The notes beneath the pieces are model-generated. The model searched no databases and had not been told where the DNA came from. It worked only from the letters and a program-made list of their open reading frames with translations. DNA of 64,000 nucleotides from Ianthella basta (taxonomy: Eukaryota > Porifera > Demospongiae > Verongiida > Ianthellidae): contig OZ025888.1 in NCBI GenBank assembly GCA_964019415.1, positions 616,001-680,000 of the forward strand, given 5' to 3'. Shown here piece after piece: positions 20,355 to 34,505 of this stretch (positions are counted from its first letter, which is position 1; every line of letters begins with the position of its first letter). A program made the position numbers and the translations under genes.

Positions 20355-23300
20355 TAATCTTACCTTGTCGTATCTTGCCAAATCTTGCCTAATCTTACCT
20401 TGTTATACCTTGCCAAATCTTGCCTAATCTTACCTTGTCATATCTTGCCACATCTTGCCTTGTCATATCTTGCCAGATCTTACCTTGTCATATCTTGCCA
20501 AATATTGCCTAATCTTACCTTGGCGTATCTTGCCAAATCTTGCCAAATCTTACATTGTCATATCTTGCCAAATCTTGCCTAATCTTATCTTGTCGTATCT
20601 TGCCAAATCTTGCCTAATCTTACCTTGTCATATCTTGCCAAATCTTGCCTAATCTAACCTTGTTGTATCTTGCCAGATCTTACCTTGTCGTATCTTGCCA
20701 GATCTTACCTTGTCATATCTTGCCAAATCTTGCCTAATCTTACCTTGGCGTCTCTTGCCAAATCTTGCCAAATCTTACCTTGTCATATTTTGCCAAATCT
20801 TACCTTATCATATCTTGTCAAATCTTGGAAATTCTTACCATGTCATATCTTGCCAAATCTTGCCTAATCTTACCTTGTCGTATCTTGCCAAATCTTACCT
20901 TATCGTATCTTGCCAGATCTTACCTTGTCGTATCTTGCCAGATCTTACCTTGTCGTATCTTGCCAAATCTTGCCTAATCTTACCTTGGCGTATCTTGCCA
21001 AATCTTGCCAAATCTTACCTTGTCATATCTTGCCAAATCTTGCCTAATCTAACCTTGCCGTATCTTGCCAGATCTTACTTTGACGTATCTTGCCAGATCT
21101 TACCTTGTCATATCTTGCCAAATCTTGCCTAATCTTATATTGGCGTCTCTTGCCAAATCTTGCCAAATCTTACCTTGTCATATTTTGCCATATCTTGACT
21201 AATCTTACCTTGTCGTATCTTGCCAAATCTTACCTTGTCATATCTTGCCAAATCTTGCCTAATCTTACCTTGTCATACCTTGCCAAATCTTGCCTAATCT
21301 TACCTTGTCATATCTTGCCACATCTTGCCTTGTCATATCTTGCCAGATCTTACCTTGGCATATCTTGCCAAATTTTGCCTAATCTTACCTTGGCGTATCT
21401 TGCCAAATCTTGCCAAATCTTACATTGTCATATCTTGCCAAATCTTTCCTAACCTTACCTTGTCGTATCTTGCCACATCTTGCCTAATCTTACCTTGTCA
21501 TATCTTGCCAAATCTTGCCTAATCTTACCTTGTCATATCTTGCCAAATCTTGCCTAATCTTACCTTGTCATATCTTGCCAAATCTTGCCTAATCTTACCT
21601 TGGCGTATCTTGCCAAATCTTGCCTAATCTTACCTTCAGTTGTTGTATCTTGCCAAATTTTGCCTAATCTTACCTTGGCATATCTTGCCAAATCTTGCCA
21701 AATCTTACATTGTCATATCTTGCCTGATCTTGCTTATAATATTACCTTGTCGTATCTTGCCAAATCTTGCCTAATCTTACCTCTGTCATATCTTGCCAAA
21801 TCTTGCCTAATCTTTCCTTGTCATATCCTGCCAAATCTAGCCTAATCTTACCTTGTCATATCTTGTCAAATCTTGCCTAATCTTACCTTCTCATATCCTG
21901 CCAAATCTTGCCTAATCTTACCTTGTCATATCTTGCCAAATCTTGCCTAATCTTACCTTGTCATATCTTGCCACATCTTGCCTTGTCATATCTTATTAGA
22001 TCGTACCTTGTCATATCTTGCCAAATTTTGCCTAATCTTACCTTGGCGTATCTTGCCAAATCTTGCCTAATCTTACATTGTCATATCTTGCCAAATCTTG
22101 CATAATCTTACCTTGTCGTATCTTGCCAAATCTTGCCTAATCTTACCTCTGTCATATCTTGCCAAATCTTGCCTAATTTTACCTTGTCATATCTTGCCAA
22201 ATCTTGCCTAATCTTACCTTGTCATATCTTGCCAAATCTTGCCTAATCTTATCTTGTCATATCTTGCCAAATCTTGCCTAATCTTACCTTGGCGTATCTT
22301 GCCAAATCTTGCCTAATCTTACCTTCAGTTGTTGTATCTTGCCAAATCTTGCCTAAACTTACCTTGTCATATCTTGCCAAATCTTGCTTTATTTTACCTT
22401 GGCGTATCTTGCCAAATCTTGCCTACTCTTACATTGTCATATCTTGCCAAATCTTGCCTTGTCATATCTTGTCAGATCTTACCTTGTGATATCTTGCCAA
22501 ATCTTGCCTAATCTTACCTTCTCATATCTTGCTAAATCTTGCCTAATCTTACCTTGGCGTATCTTGACAAATCTTGCCTAATCTTACCTTCAGTTCTTGT
22601 ATCTTGCCAAATCTTGCCTAATCTTACCTTGTCGTATCTTGCCAAATCTTGCCTAATCTTATCTTGTCGTATCTTGCCAGATCTTACTTTGTCGTATCTT
22701 GCCTTATCTTACCTTGGCATATCTTGCCAAATCTTGCCTAATCTTACCTTGGCGTATCTTGACAAATCTTGCCAAATCTTACCTTGTCATATCTTGCCAA
22801 ATCTTGCCTAATCTAACCTTGTCGTATCTTGCCAGATCTTACCTTGTCGTATCTTGCCAGATCTTACCTGGTCATATCTTGCCAACTTGCCTAATCTTAC
22901 CTTGGCGTATCTTGCCAAATCTTGCCTAATCTTACCTTGGCGTATCTTGACAAAATCTTGCCAAATCTTACCTTGTCATATCTTGCCAAATCTTGCCTAA
23001 TCTAACCTTGTCGTATGTTGCCAGATCTTACCTTGTCGTATCTTGCCAGATCTTACCTTGTCATATCTTGCCAAATCTTGCCTAATCTTACATTGGCGTC
23101 TCTTGCCAAATCTTGCCAAATCTTACCTTGTCATATTTTGCCATATCATGACTAATCTTACCTTGTCGTATCTTGCCAAATCTTACCTTGTCATATCTTG
23201 CCAAATCTTGCCTAATCTTACCATGTCATATCTTGCCAAATCTTGCCTAATCTTACCTTGTCATATCTTGCCACATCTTGTCATGTCATATCTTGCCAGA

Positions 23301-26300
23301 TCTTACCTTGTCATATCTTGCCAAATTTTGCCTAATCTTACCTTGGCGTATCTTGCCAAATCTTGCCAAATCTTACATTGTCGTATCTTGCCAAATCTTG
23401 CCTAACCTTACCTTGTCGTATCTTGCCACATCTTGCCTAATCTTACCATGTCATATCTTGCCAAATCTTGTCTAATCTTACCTTGTCATATCTTGCCAAA
23501 TCTTGCCTAATCTTACCTTGTCATATCTTGCCAAATCTTACCTTGGCGTATCTTGCCAAATCTTGCCTAATCTTACCTTGGAGTATCTTGCCAAATCATG
23601 CCTAATCTTACATTCAGTTGTTGTATCTTGCCAAATCTTGCCTAAACTTACCTTGTCATATCTTGCCAAATCTTGCTTTATTTTACCTTGGCGTATCTTG
23701 CCAAATCTTGCCTAATCTTACATTGTCATATCTTGCCAAATCTTGCCTAATCTTACCTTGTCGTATCTTGCCAGATCTTACCTTGTCGTATCTTGCCAGA
23801 TCTTATATTACCTGGTCATATCTTGCCAACTTGCCTAATCTTACCTTGGCGTATCTTGCCAAATCTTGCCAAATCTTACATTGTCATATCTTGCCAAATC
23901 TTGCCTAATCTTATCTTGTCGTATCTTGCCAAATCTTGCCAAAGGTAATCTTACCTTGTCGTATCTTGCCAGATCATACCTTGTCATATCTTGTCAGATC
24001 TTACCTTGTCATATCTTGCCAAATTTTGCCTAATCTTACCATGGCGTATCTTGCCTAATCTTGCCAAATCTTGCCAAATCTTACATTGTCATTTCTTGCC
24101 AAATCTTGCCTAATCTTACCTTGTCGTATCTTGCCAAATCTTGCCTAATCTTACCTCTGTCATATCTTGCCAAATCTTGACTAATCTTCCCTTGTCATAT
24201 CTTGCCAAATCTAGCCTAATCTTACCTTGTCATATCTTGTCAAATCTTGACTAATCTTACCTTGTCATATCTTGCCAAATCTTGCCTAATCTTACCTTCT
24301 GTTGTTGTATCTTGCCAAATCTTGACTAATCTTACCTTGTCATATCTTGCTACATCTTGCCTTGTCATATCTTCCCAGATCTTACCTTGTCATATCTTGC
24401 CAAATTTTGCCTAATCTTACCTTGTCATATCTTGCCAAATCTTGCCTAATCTTACCTTGTCATATCTTGCCAAATCTTGCCTAATCGTGCCTTGGCGTAT
24501 CTTGCCAAATCTTGCCTAATCTTACCTTGTTGTATCTTGCCAGATCTTACCTTGTCGTATCTTGCCAGATCTTACCTCGTCATAACTTGCCAACTTGCTT
24601 AATCTTACCTTGGCGTATCTTGCCAAATCTTGCCTAATCTTACCTTGTCATATCTTGCCAAATCTTGCCAAAGGTGATCTTACCTTGTCGTATCTTGCCA
24701 GATCTTACCTTGTCATATCTTGCCAGATCTTACCTTGTCATATCTTGCCAAATTTTGCCTAATCTTACCTTGGCGTATCTTGCCAAATCTTGCCAAATCT
24801 TACATTGTCATATCTTGCCTAATCTTGCCTATAATCTTACCTTGTCGTATCTTGCCAAATCTTGCCTAATCTTACTTCTGTCATATCTTGCCAAATCTTG
24901 CCTAATCTTTCCTTGTCATATCCTGCCAAATCTAGCCTAATCTTACCTTGTCATATCTTGTCAAATCTTGCCTAATCTTATCTTGTCATATCTTGTCAAA
25001 TCTTGCCTAATCTTACCTTGTCATATCTTGCCAAATCTTGCCTAATCTTACCTTGTCATATCTTGCCACATCTTGCCTTGTCATATCTTATTAGATCGTA
25101 CCTTGTCATATCTTGCCAAATTTTGCCTAATCTTACCTTGGCGTATCTTGCCAAATCTTGCCATATCTTACATTGTCATATCTTGCCGAATCTTGCCTAA
25201 TCTTACCTTGTCGTATCTTGCCAAATCTTGCCTAATCTTACCTTGTCATATCTTGCCAAATCTTGCCTAATCTTACCTTGTCATATCTTGCCAAATCTTG
25301 CCTAATCTTACCTTGTCATATCTTGCCAAATCTTGCCTAATCTTGCCTTGTCATATCTTGCCAAATCTTGCCTAATCTTACCTTGTCATATCTTGCCAAA
25401 TCTTGCCTAATCTTACCTTGGCGTATCTTGCCAAATCTTGCCTAATCTTACCTTCAGTTGTTGTATCTTGCCAAATCTTGCCTAAACTTACCTTGTCATA
25501 TCTTGCCAAATCTTGCTTTATTTTACCTTGGCGTATCTTGCCAAATCTTGCCTACTCTTACATTGTCATATCTTGCCAAATCTTGCCTTGTCATATCTTG
25601 TCAGATCTTACCTTGTCATATCTTGCCAAATCTTGCCTAATCTTACCTTCTCATATCTTGCCAAATCTTGCCTAATCTTACCTTGGCGTATCTTGACAAA
25701 TCTTGCCTAATCTTACCTTCAGTTCTTGTATCTTGCCAAATCTTGCCTAATCTTACCTTGTCGTATCTTGCCAAATCTTGCCTAATCTTATCTTGTCGTA
25801 TCTTGCCAAATCCTACTTTGTCGTATCTTGCCTTATCTTACCTTGGCATATCTTGCCAAATCTTGCCTAATCTTACCTTGGCGTATCTTGACAAATCTTG
25901 CCAAATCTTACCTTGTCATATCTTGCCAAATCTTGCCTAATCTAACCTTGTCGTATCTTGCCAGATCTTACCTTGTCGTATCTTGCCAGATCTTACCTTG
26001 TCATATCTTGCCAAATCTTGCCTAATCTAACCTTGGCGTCTCTTGCCAAATCTTACCTTGTCATATTTTGCCAAATCTTACCTTTTCATTTCTTGCCAAA
26101 TCTTGCGAAATCTTACCATGTCATATCTTGCCAAATCTTACCTTGTCATATCTTGCCAAATCTTACCTTATCATATCTTGCCAAAATCTTGCGAAATCTT
26201 ACCATGTCATATCTTGCCAAATCTTGCCTAATCTTACCTTGTGGTATCTTGCCAAATCTTACCTTATTGTATCTTACTGGATCTTACCTTGTCGAATCTT

Positions 26301-29300
26301 GCCAGATCTTACCTTGTCATCTCTTGCCAAATCTTACCTTGTCATATCTTGACAAATCTTGCCTAATCTTGCCTTGGCGTATCTTGACAAATCTTACCTC
26401 TGTCATATCTTGACAAATCTTGCCTAATCTTACCTTGGCATATCTTGCCAAATCTTGCCTAATCTTACCTTGGAGTATCTTGCCAAATCTTGCCTAATCT
26501 TACCTTCAGATGTTGTATCTTGCCAAATCTTGCCTAGTATACTGACCTTGTCATATCTTGCCAAATCTTGTCTAATCTTACCTCTTCATATCCTGCCATA
26601 TCTTACCTTGTCATGTCTTGCCAAATCTTGCCTAATCTTACCTTGTCATATCTTGCCAAATCTTGCCTAATCTAACCTTGGCATCTCTTGCCAAATCTTG
26701 CCTAATCTAACCTTGTCATATTTTGCCAAATCTTGACTAATCTTACCTTGTCGTATCTTGCCAAATCTTACCTTGTCATATCTTGCCAATTCTTACCTTA
26801 TCATATCTTGCCAAATCTTGCAAAATCTTACCATGTCATATCTTGCCAAATCTTGCCTAATCTTACCTTGTCGTATCTTGCCAAATCTTACCTTATAGTA
26901 TCTTGCCAGATCTTACCTTGTCGAATCTTGCCAGATCTTACCTTGTCATCTCTTGCCAAATCTTACCTTGTCATATCTTGCCAAATCTTGCCTAATCTTA
27001 CCTTGGCGTATCTTAACAAATCTTGCCAAATCTTACCTATGTCATATCTTGCCAAATCTTGCCTAATCTTACCTTGTCGTAACTTGCCAAATCTTGCCTA
27101 ATCTTACCTTGTCGTATCTTGCCAGATATTACCTTGTCGTATCTTGCCTTATCTTACCTTGGCATATCTTGCCAAATCTTGCCTAATCTTACCTTGGCGT
27201 ATCTTGACAAATCTTGCCAAATCTTACCTTGTCATATCTTGCCAAATCTTACCTTGTCGTATCTTGCCAGATCTTACCTTGTCGTATCTTGCCAGAACTT
27301 ACGTTGTCATATCCTGCCAAATCTTGCCTAATCTTACCTTGGCGTCTCTTGCCAAATCTTGCCAAATCTTACCTTGTCATATTTTGCCAAATCTTACCTT
27401 ATCATATCTTGCCAAATCTTGGAAATTCTTACCATGTCATATCTTGCCAAATCTTGCCTAATTTTACCTTGTCGTATCTTGCCAAATCTTACCTTATCAT
27501 ATCTTGCCAGATCTTACCTTGTCGAATCTTGCCAGATCTTACATTACCGTATTGTGCCAGATCTTACCTTGTCATATCTTGCCAAATCTTGCCAAACCTT
27601 ACCTTGTCATATCTTGCGAAATCTTGCCTAATCTAATCTTGTCGTATCTTGCCAGATCTTACCTTGTTGTATCTTGCCAGATCTTACCTTGTCATATCTT
27701 GCCAAATCTTGCCTAATCTTACCTTGTCATATCTTACAAAATCTTGCCTAATCTTACCTTGTCATATTTTGCCACATCTTGCCTTGTCATATCTTGCCAG
27801 ATCTTACCTTGCCATATCTTGCCAAAAATTGTCTAATCTTACCTTGGCGTATCTTGCCAAATCTTGCCTAATCTTACCTTGTCATATCTTTCCAAATCTT
27901 GCCTAATCTTACCTTGTCATATCTTGCCAAATCTTGCCTAATCTTACCTTCTCATATCTTGACAAATTTTTTTAATCTAACCTTGTCATATATTGCCAAA
28001 TCTTGCCTAATCTTACCATGGCGTATCTTGCCTAATCTTGTCATATCTTGTCAGATCTTACCTTGTCATATCTTGCCAAATTTTGCCTAATCTTACCTTG
28101 GCGTATCTTGCCAAATCTTGCCAAATCTTACATTGTCATATCTTGCCAAATCTTGCCTAATCTTACCTTGTCGTATCTTGCCAAATCTTGACTAATCTTA
28201 CCTTGTCATATCTTGCCAAATCTTGCCTAATCTTACATTGTCATATCTTGCCAAATATTGCCTAATCTTACCTTGTCATATCTTGCCAAATCTTGCCTAA
28301 TTTTACCTTGTCATATCTTGCCAAATCTTGCCTAATCTTACATTGTCATATCTTGCCAAATCTTGCCTAATCTTACCATGTCATTTCTTGCCACATCTTG
28401 CCTAATCTTACCTTGTCATATCTTGCCAAATCTTGCCTAATCTTACCTTGTCATCTCTTGCCAAATCTTGCCTAATCTTGCCTCGGCGTATCTTGCCAAA
28501 TCTTGCCTAATCTTACCTTGTTGTATCTTGCCAGATCTTACCTTGTCGTATCTTGCCAGATCTTACCTCGTCATATCTTGCCAACTTGCCTATTCTTACC
28601 TAGGCGTATCTTGCCAAATCTTGCCTAATCTTACCTTGCCATATCTTGCCAAATCTAGCCAAATCTTACCTTGTCATATCTTGCCAAATCTTGCCTAATC
28701 TTACTTTGTCGTATCTTGCCAAATCTTGCCTAATCTTACCTCTGTCATATCTTGCCAAATCTTGACTAATCTTACCTTGTCATATCTTGCCAAATCTAGC
28801 CTAATCTTACCTTGTCATATCTTGTCAAATCTTGACTAATCTTACCTTGTCATATCTTGCCAAATCTTGCCTAATCTTACCTTCTGTTGTTGTATCTTGC
28901 CAAATCTTGACTAATCTTACCTTGTCATATATTGCCACATCTAGCCTTGTCATATCTTGCCACATCTTACCTTGTCATATCTTGCCAAATTTTGCCTAAT
29001 CTTACCTTGGCGTATCTTGCCAAATCTTGCCAAATCTTACATTGTCATATATATCTTGCCAAATCGTGTCTAATCTTACCTTGTCATACCTTGCCAAATC
29101 TTGCCTAATCTTACCTTGTCATATCTTGCCAAATCTTGCCTAATCTTACTTTGTCATATCTTGCCAAATCTTACCTTGTCATTTCTTGCCAAATCTTGCC
29201 TAATCTTACCTTGTCATATCTTGCCAAATCTTGCCTAATCTTACCTTGTCATCTCTTGCCAAATCTTGCCTAATCTTACCTTGGCGTATCTTGCCAAATC

Positions 29301-32300
29301 TTGCCTAATCTTACCTTGTTGTATCTTGCCAGATCTTACCTTGTCGTATCTTGCCAGATCTTACCTCGTCATATCTTGCCAACTTGCCTAATCTTACCTT
29401 GGCATATCTTGCCAAATCTTGCCTAATCTTACCTTGTCATATCTTGCCAAATCTTGCCAAAGGTGATCTTACCTTGTCGTAACTTGCCAGATCTTACCTT
29501 GTCATATCTTGCCAAATCTTGCCTAATCTTACCTTGTCATATCTTGCCAAATCTTGCCTAATCTTACCTTGTCATATCTTGCCAAATTTTGCCTAATCTT
29601 ACCTTGGCGTATCTTGCCAAATCTTGCCAAATCTTACATTGTCATATCTTGCCAAATCTTGCCTAATCTTACCTTGTCGTATCTTGCCACATCATGCCTA
29701 ATCTTACCTCTGTCATATCTTGCCAAATCTTGCCTAATCTTACCTTGTCATATCTTGCCACATCTTACCTTGTCATATCTTGCCAGATCTTACCTTGTCA
29801 TATCTTGCCAAATTTTGCCTAATCTTACTTTGGCGTATCTTGCCAAATCTTGCCAAATCTTACCTTGTCATATCTTGCCAAATCTTGCCTAATCTTACCT
29901 TGGCATATCTTGCCAAATCTTGCCTAATCTAACCTTGTCATTTCTTGCCACATCTTGCCTAATCTTACCTTGTCATATCTTGCCAAATCTTGCCTAATCT
30001 TACCTTGTCATCTCTTGCCAAATCTTGCCTAATCTTGCCTCGGCGTATCTTGCCAAATCTTGCCTAATCTTACCTTGTTGTATCTTGCCAGATCTTACCT
30101 TGTCGTATCTTGCCAGATCTTACCTCGTCATATCTTGCCAACTTGCCTATTCTTACCTTGGCGTATCTTGCCAAATCTTGCCTAATCTTACCTTGCCATA
30201 TCTTGCCAAATCTAGCCAAATCTTACCTTGTCATATCTTGCCAAATCTTGCCTAATCTTACCTTGTCGTATCTTGCCAAATCTTGCCTAATCTTACCTCT
30301 GTCATATCTTGCCAAATCTTGACTAATCTTACCTTGTCATATCTTGCCAAATCTAGCCTAATCTTACCTTGTCATATCTTGTCAAATCTTGACTAATCTT
30401 ACCTTGTCATATCTTGCCAAATCTTGCCTAATCTTACCTTCTGTTGTTGTATCTTGCCAAATCTTGCCTAATCTTACCTTGTCATATATTGCCACATCTA
30501 GCCTTGTCATATCTTGCCACATCTTACCTTGTCATATCTTGCCAAATTTTGCCTAATCTTACCTTGGCGTATCTTGCCAAATCTTGCCAAATCTTACATT
30601 GTCATATATATCTTGCCAAATCGTGTCTAATCTTACCTTGTCATACCTTGCCAAATCTTGCCTAATCTTACCTTGTCATATCTTGCCAAATCTTGCCTAA
30701 TCTTACTTTGTCATATCTTGCCAAATCTTGCCTAATCTTACCTTGTCATATCTTGCCAAATTTTGCCTAATCTTACCTTGGCGTATCTTTTCGTATCTTG
30801 CCAGATCTTACCTTGTCAAATCTTGCCAGATCTTACCTTGTCGTATCTTGCCAGATCTTACCTTGTCATATCTTGCCAAATCTTGCCTAATCTTACCTTG
30901 GCGTATCTTGACAAATCTTGCCAAATCTTACCTTGTCATATCTTGCCAAATCTTGCCTAATCTTACCTTGTCATATCTTGCCAAATCTTGCCTAATCTTA
31001 CCTTGTCATCTCTTGCCAAATCTTGCCTAATCTTACCTTGGCGTATCTTGCCAAATCTTGCCTAATCTTACCTTGTTGTATCTTGCCAGATCTTACCTTG
31101 TCGTATCTTGCCAGATCTTACCTCGTCATATCTTGCCAACTTGCCTAATCTTACCTTGGCATATCTTGCCAAATCTTGCCTAATCTTACCTTGTCATATC
31201 TTGCCAAATCTTGCCAAAGGTGATCTTACCTTGTCGTAACTTGCCAGATCTTACCTTGTCATATCTTGCCAAATCTTGCCTAATCTTACCTTGTCATATC
31301 TTGCCAAATCTTGCCTAATCTTACCTTGTCATATCTTGCCAAATTTTGCCTAATCTTACCTTGGCGTATCTTGCCAAATCTTGCCAAATCTTACATTGTC
31401 ATATCTTGCCAAATCTTGCCTAATCTTACCTTGTCGTATCTTGCCACATCATGCCTAATCTTACCTCTGTCATATCTTGCCAAATCTTGCCTAATCTTAC
31501 CTTGTCATATCTTGCCACATCTTACCTTGTCATATCTTGCCAGATCTTACCTTGTCATATCTTGCCAAATTTTGCCTAATCTTACTTTGGCGTATCTTGC
31601 CAAATCTTGCCAAATCTTACCTTGTCATATCTTGCCAAATCTTGCCTAATCTTACCTTGTCGTATCTTGCCAAATCTTGCCTAATCTTACCTTGTCATAT
31701 CTTGCCAAATCTTGCCTAATCTTACCTTGTCATATCTTGCCAAATCTTGCCTAATCTTACCTTGTCGTATCTTGCCAAATCTTGCCTAATCTTACCTTGT
31801 CATATCTTGCCAAATCTTGCCTAATCTTACCTTGTCATATCTTGCCAAATCTTGCTTAATCTTACCTTGGCGTATCTTGCCAAATCTTGCCTAATCTTAC
31901 CTTCAGCTGTTGTATCTTGCCAAATCTTGCCTAAGGTTACTTTGTCATATCTTGCCAAATCTTGCCTAATCTTACCTTGTCATCTCTTGCCAAATCTTGC
32001 CTAATCTTATATTGGCGTATCTTGCCAAATCTTGCCTAATCTTACCTTGTTGTATCTTGCCAGATCTTACCTTGTTGTATCTTGCCAGATCTTACCTCGT
32101 CATATCTTGCCAACTTGCCTAATCTTACCTTGTCGTATCTTGCCAAATCTTGCCTAATCTTACCTTGTCATATCTTGCCAAATCTTGCCAAAGGTGATCT
32201 TACCTTGTCGTAACTTGCCAGATCTTACCTTGTCATATCTTGCCAAATCTTGCCTAATCTTACCTTGTCATATCTTGCCAAATCTTGCCTAATCTTACCT

Positions 32301-33828
32301 TGTCATATCTTGCCAAATTTTGCCTAATCTTACCTTGGCGTATCTTGCCAAATCTTGCCAAATCTTACATTGTCATATCTTGCCAAATCTTGCCTAATCT
32401 TACCTTGTCATATCTTGCCAAATCTAGCCTAATCTTACCTTGTCATATCTTGTCAAATCTTGCCTAATCTTACCTTGTCATATCTTGCCAAATCTTGCCT
32501 AATCTTACCTTGTTATATCTTGCCAAATCTTGCCTAATCTTACCTTGTCATATCTTGCCACATCTTGCCTTGTCATATCTTGCCAGATCTTTCCTTGTCA
32601 TATCTTGCCAAATTTTGCCTAATCTTACCTTGGCGTATCTTGCCAAATCTTGCCAAATCTTACATTGTCATATCTTGCCAAATCTTGCCTAATCTTACCT
32701 TGTCGTATCTTGCCAAATCTTGCCTAATCTTACCTTGTCATATCTTGCCAAATCTTGCCTAATCTTACCTTGTCGTATCTTGCCAAATCTTGCCTAATCT
32801 TACCTTGTCATATCTTGCCAAATCTTGCCTAATCTTACCTTGTCATATCTTGCCAAATCTTGCCTAATCTTACCTTGTCATATCTTGCCAAATCTTGCCT
32901 AATCTTACCTTGTGATATCTTGCCAAATCTTGCCTAATCTTACCTTGGCGTATCTTGCCAAATCTTGCCTAATCTTACCTTCAGCTGTTGTATCTTGCCA
33001 AATCTTGCCTAAAGTTACTTTGTCATATCTTGCCAAATCTTGCTTCATTTTACCTTGGCGTATCTTGCTAAATCTTGCCTAATCTTACCTTCAGTTGTTG
33101 TATCATGCCAAATCTTGCCTAATCTTACCTTGTCGCATCTTGCCTAATCTTATCTTTTCGTATCTTGCCAGATCTTACCTTGTCGTATCTTGCCTTATCT
33201 TACCTTGGCATATCTTGCCAAATCTTGCCTAATCTTACCTTGGCATATCTTGCCAAATCTTGCCAAATCTTACCTTGTCATATCTTGCCAAATCTTGCCT
33301 AATCTAACCTTGTCGTATCTTGCCAGATCTTACCTTGTCGTATCTTGCCAGATCTTATCTTGTCATATCTTGCCAAATCTTGCCTAATCTAACCTTGGCG
33401 TCTCTTGCCAAATCTTGCCAAATCTTACCTTGTCATATTTTGCCAAATCTTACCTTATTTTATCTTGCCAAATCTTGCGAAATCTTACCATGTCATATCT
33501 TGCCAAATCTTAACTTGTCATATCTTGCCAAATCTTACCTTATCATATCTTGCCAAAATCTTGCGAAATCTTACCATGTCATATCTTGCCAAATCTTGCC
33601 TAATCTTACCTTGTGGTATCTTACCAAATCTTACCTTATTGTATCTTGCCAGATCTTACCTTGTCGAATTTTGCCAGTTCTTACCTTGTCATCTCTTGCC
33701 AAATCTTACCTTGTCATATCTTGCCAAATATTGCCTAATCTTGCCTTGGCGTATCTTGACAAAACTTGCCAAATCTTACCTCTGTCATATCTTGCCAAAT
33801 CTTGCCTAATCTTACCTTGGCATATCTT
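20355..33828. repeat. Satellite block 2
   Basis: 13.5 kb between the two insertions. It contains long second-level duplications, for example about 21,690-22,870 repeated at about 24,790-26,000 (offset near 3.1 kb), and 28,440-29,900 repeated at 29,997-31,657 (offset 1,557 then 1,757 bp, the second copy carrying about 200 extra bases). Confidence 0.9.
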
Positions 33829-33829
33829 T

Positions 33830-34019
33830 TTTTATGAGGCGTTGATGAGCATTCACGTAGCTAAAAAGGAAAGTTCAAGTAAAACGTTTCGACCACGAGG
33901 GTCTTCATCAGTTACAAAACTGAAGTGTACAGGTACAGGGATTGGCTTTATACAGCAGTATGTGTTCAAAAAGGCGGGAAAGTCAGGTGACAGGTGACAG
34001 GTCATGAGTGAATAATAGA
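33830..34019 (-). repeat. Left arm (3' terminal repeat) of the Penelope-like insertion
   Basis: 190 bp, begins TTTTATGAGGCGTTGATGAG on the plus strand and ends GAATAATAGA. Downstream of the remnant ORF in minus-strand orientation, where a Penelope-like terminal repeat is expected. Confidence 0.8.
33879..33915 (-). ncRNA. Hammerhead-like motif in left arm of insertion 2
   Basis: Same motif as at 34420-34456, on the minus strand (TCATCAG at 33905-33911 is the complement of CTGATGA). Here it is in the same orientation as the remnant ORF, downstream of it. Same caveats: one inserted A before stem II and a two-pair stem III. Confidence 0.55.
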
Positions 34020-34145
34020 AATAATAATAATAATAATAATAATAATTAATCATAAGAATAAAATGATAGTAATATAGTAGTATTGATGATAAGTCATAGA
34101 GTTGATATAATGAGAATATGTTGACCTGTCTGTTTTTTGTAATGG

Positions 34146-34316
34146 TCATGGTGGGTTCAATATGGGGTTCCACATTGATGGCAGGCATAGACCACGGTCC
34201 AAGTTCATGGTCTTCTTGTTGCGTTGGATATGGATGGCCTCTGTTGTCTTCCTTTGCCAAAACCCATTGACGCATCTTCTGACCTTGGCTTCATCCCAAT
34301 TGATAGCATGTTTGGT
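34146..34316 (-). pseudogene. C-terminal remnant of a Penelope-like GIY-YIG endonuclease
   Basis: Minus-strand frame from 34316 to a TGA at 34146-34148, 56 codons. It contains HAINWDEAKV, FWQRKTTEAIHIQRN, KKTMNLDRGLCLPSMWNPIL. The pattern H..xIxWxxAxV, RxxxEAxxI and MNxDxGxxLxxxWxPxL is the usual end of GIY-YIG domains carried by Penelope-like reverse-transcriptase proteins. No start codon and no upstream domain: the inverted arm replaces them. Role in this copy: none, it is a relic. Confidence 0.65.
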
Positions 34317-34505
34317 CTATTATTCACTCATGACCTGTCACCTGTCACCTGACTTTCCCGCCTATTTGAACACATACTGCTGTATAAAGCCAATCCCTGT
34401 ACCTGTACACTTCAGTTTTGTAACTGATGAAGACCCTCGTGGTCGAAACGTTTTACTTGAACTTTCCTTTTTAGCTACGTGAATGCTCATCAATGCCTCA
34501 TAAAA
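34316..34505 (+). repeat. Right, inverted arm of the Penelope-like insertion
   Basis: 190 bp, from TCTATTATTCACTCATGACC to GCCTCATAAAA. Inverted relative to the left arm with few mismatches. It abuts the remnant coding sequence directly at 34316, as in 5'-truncated copies with an inverted terminal segment. Confidence 0.8.
34420..34456 (+). ncRNA. Hammerhead-like motif in right arm of insertion 2
   Basis: Stem I GTAA/TTAC (34420-34423 and 34453-34456), CTGATGA (34424-34430), stem II GACC/GGTC (34432-34435, 34441-34444), GAA (34445-34447), stem III AC/GT (34448-34451), cleavage nucleotide T (34452). One extra A (34431) sits between CTGATGA and stem II, and stem III is only two pairs, so activity as a monomer is doubtful. 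This is the reduced form expected in Penelope-like terminal repeats. Confidence 0.55.
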
